Of a stretch of DNA of 32,521 bases, positions 32,233 to 32,521 are shown one piece after another. The stretch's first letter is position 1, and every line of letters starts with the position of its first letter. A program made the translations under genes and the position numbers. Below the pieces are notes generated by a model. The model had not been told where the DNA came from. It made no database searches and saw only the letters and a list, made by a program, of their open reading frames with translations. Origin of the DNA: a virus; IMG/VR virus record IMGVR_UViG_3300042396_000154, positions 1 to 32,521 of that record. One strand, 5' to 3'.

Positions 32233-32521
32233 TTAAGAATGGAATACAGGTAAGATACCTAATGATAATGCGGATTGTGTTTTACGTGTCCATGTACCAC
32301 GTGCGTTAGCAATAGTGCCAGTTGCTGTTAATGCTTTAGAAGTACCGCTTTCAACAACACCCATGTAATCAGCGTCAGATGGGAATGCAGTTTTAGCACC
32401 ATTCCAATCGTAACCAGCAGGAGATAATACATAACCCCAACGATTCCAAATAGAAGTTGTACCGCCACCTTTGTATTTGTTAGCGTCACGGTAAACTTCA
32501 ACTGAATCAGGAACCATCAAC
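32233..32521 (-). CDS. Major capsid protein, C-terminal part
   Basis: The frame is open to the right edge, so only the last 95 or so residues are seen. They include WNRWGYVLSPAGYDWNGAK, FPSDADYMGVVES and WTRKTQSALSLGILPVF. This resembles the C-terminus of an HK97-fold capsid family in which a HP-x-GY-W motif comes before a strand ending in a hydrophobic run. It lies in the right place, just ahead of the adaptor genes. The true start is outside the window. Confidence 0.7.
   Translation of the reverse strand, partial: LMVPDSVEVYRDANKYKGGGTTSIWNRWGYVLSPAGYDWNGAKTAFPSDADYMGVVESGTSKALTATGTIANARGTWTRKTQSALSLGILPVFHS

Noticed and set aside
32251-32265. A partial match to the promoter-like element (GGTATCTTA) at the end of the capsid gene
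   Set aside because: It lies inside the coding sequence for a conserved-looking capsid segment, lacks the CGG part and the TATATGA end, and so is most likely chance.

Overview
The window is part of a tailed-phage genome that is AT-rich throughout except for one GC-rich island. Every gene I can support lies on the minus strand, so transcription runs from high to low coordinates. The late genes have a siphovirus (long, non-contractile tail) layout. The early side carries a single-subunit, T7-type RNA polymerase. That combination is known, for example in Xp10-like phages, but uncommon. The host is probably a low-GC Gram-negative bacterium; this is inferred from the tail-tip and holin-like gene types, and I cannot name a genus.

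Late module (32521 to about 6385, read downwards). It begins with the C-terminal end of the major capsid protein. Next come three head-tail connector or terminator proteins, the tail tube protein, a strong terminator, a 71-aa protein, and the tail-assembly chaperone pair. The pair is joined by a canonical GGGAAAG -1 slippery site. After an HK97-gp10-like protein and a second strong terminator comes a 14.2-kb gene for a 4720-residue tape-measure protein with an embedded lytic transglycosylase domain. Then follow a distal-tail-like protein, a tail-tip protein, the central tail hub, a fibre ending in a self-cleaving S74 chaperone, an FN3-repeat virion protein, a 58-aa protein, a holin-like protein and a PhoH-type ATPase.

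Boundary (5972 to 6384). This is a 413-bp gene-free stretch, most of it a GC-rich island of degenerate tandem repeats, with two copies of an AATTAACCCTT motif at its early-side edge. It separates late from early genes and may hold the genome end, a packaging site, an origin or a structured RNA.

Early module (5971 to 1). Small, tightly packed genes, several missed by a simple length cut-off and several with one predicted membrane helix, sit in three clusters. Each cluster is preceded by a nearly identical 24-bp element, the best candidate for the promoter of the phage polymerase. UUCG-tetraloop terminators close the first and third clusters; the second has only a weak hairpin within it. After the last terminator come two tiny membrane-protein genes, the RNA polymerase and a truncated MerR-type HTH protein that runs off the left edge.

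The points most worth a second look are the promoter-like 24-mers, the giant modular tape measure (three copies of a C-terminal tape-measure motif, other internal repeats and about 1,100 residues of unrecognised sequence), the frameshift site and the GC-rich island.
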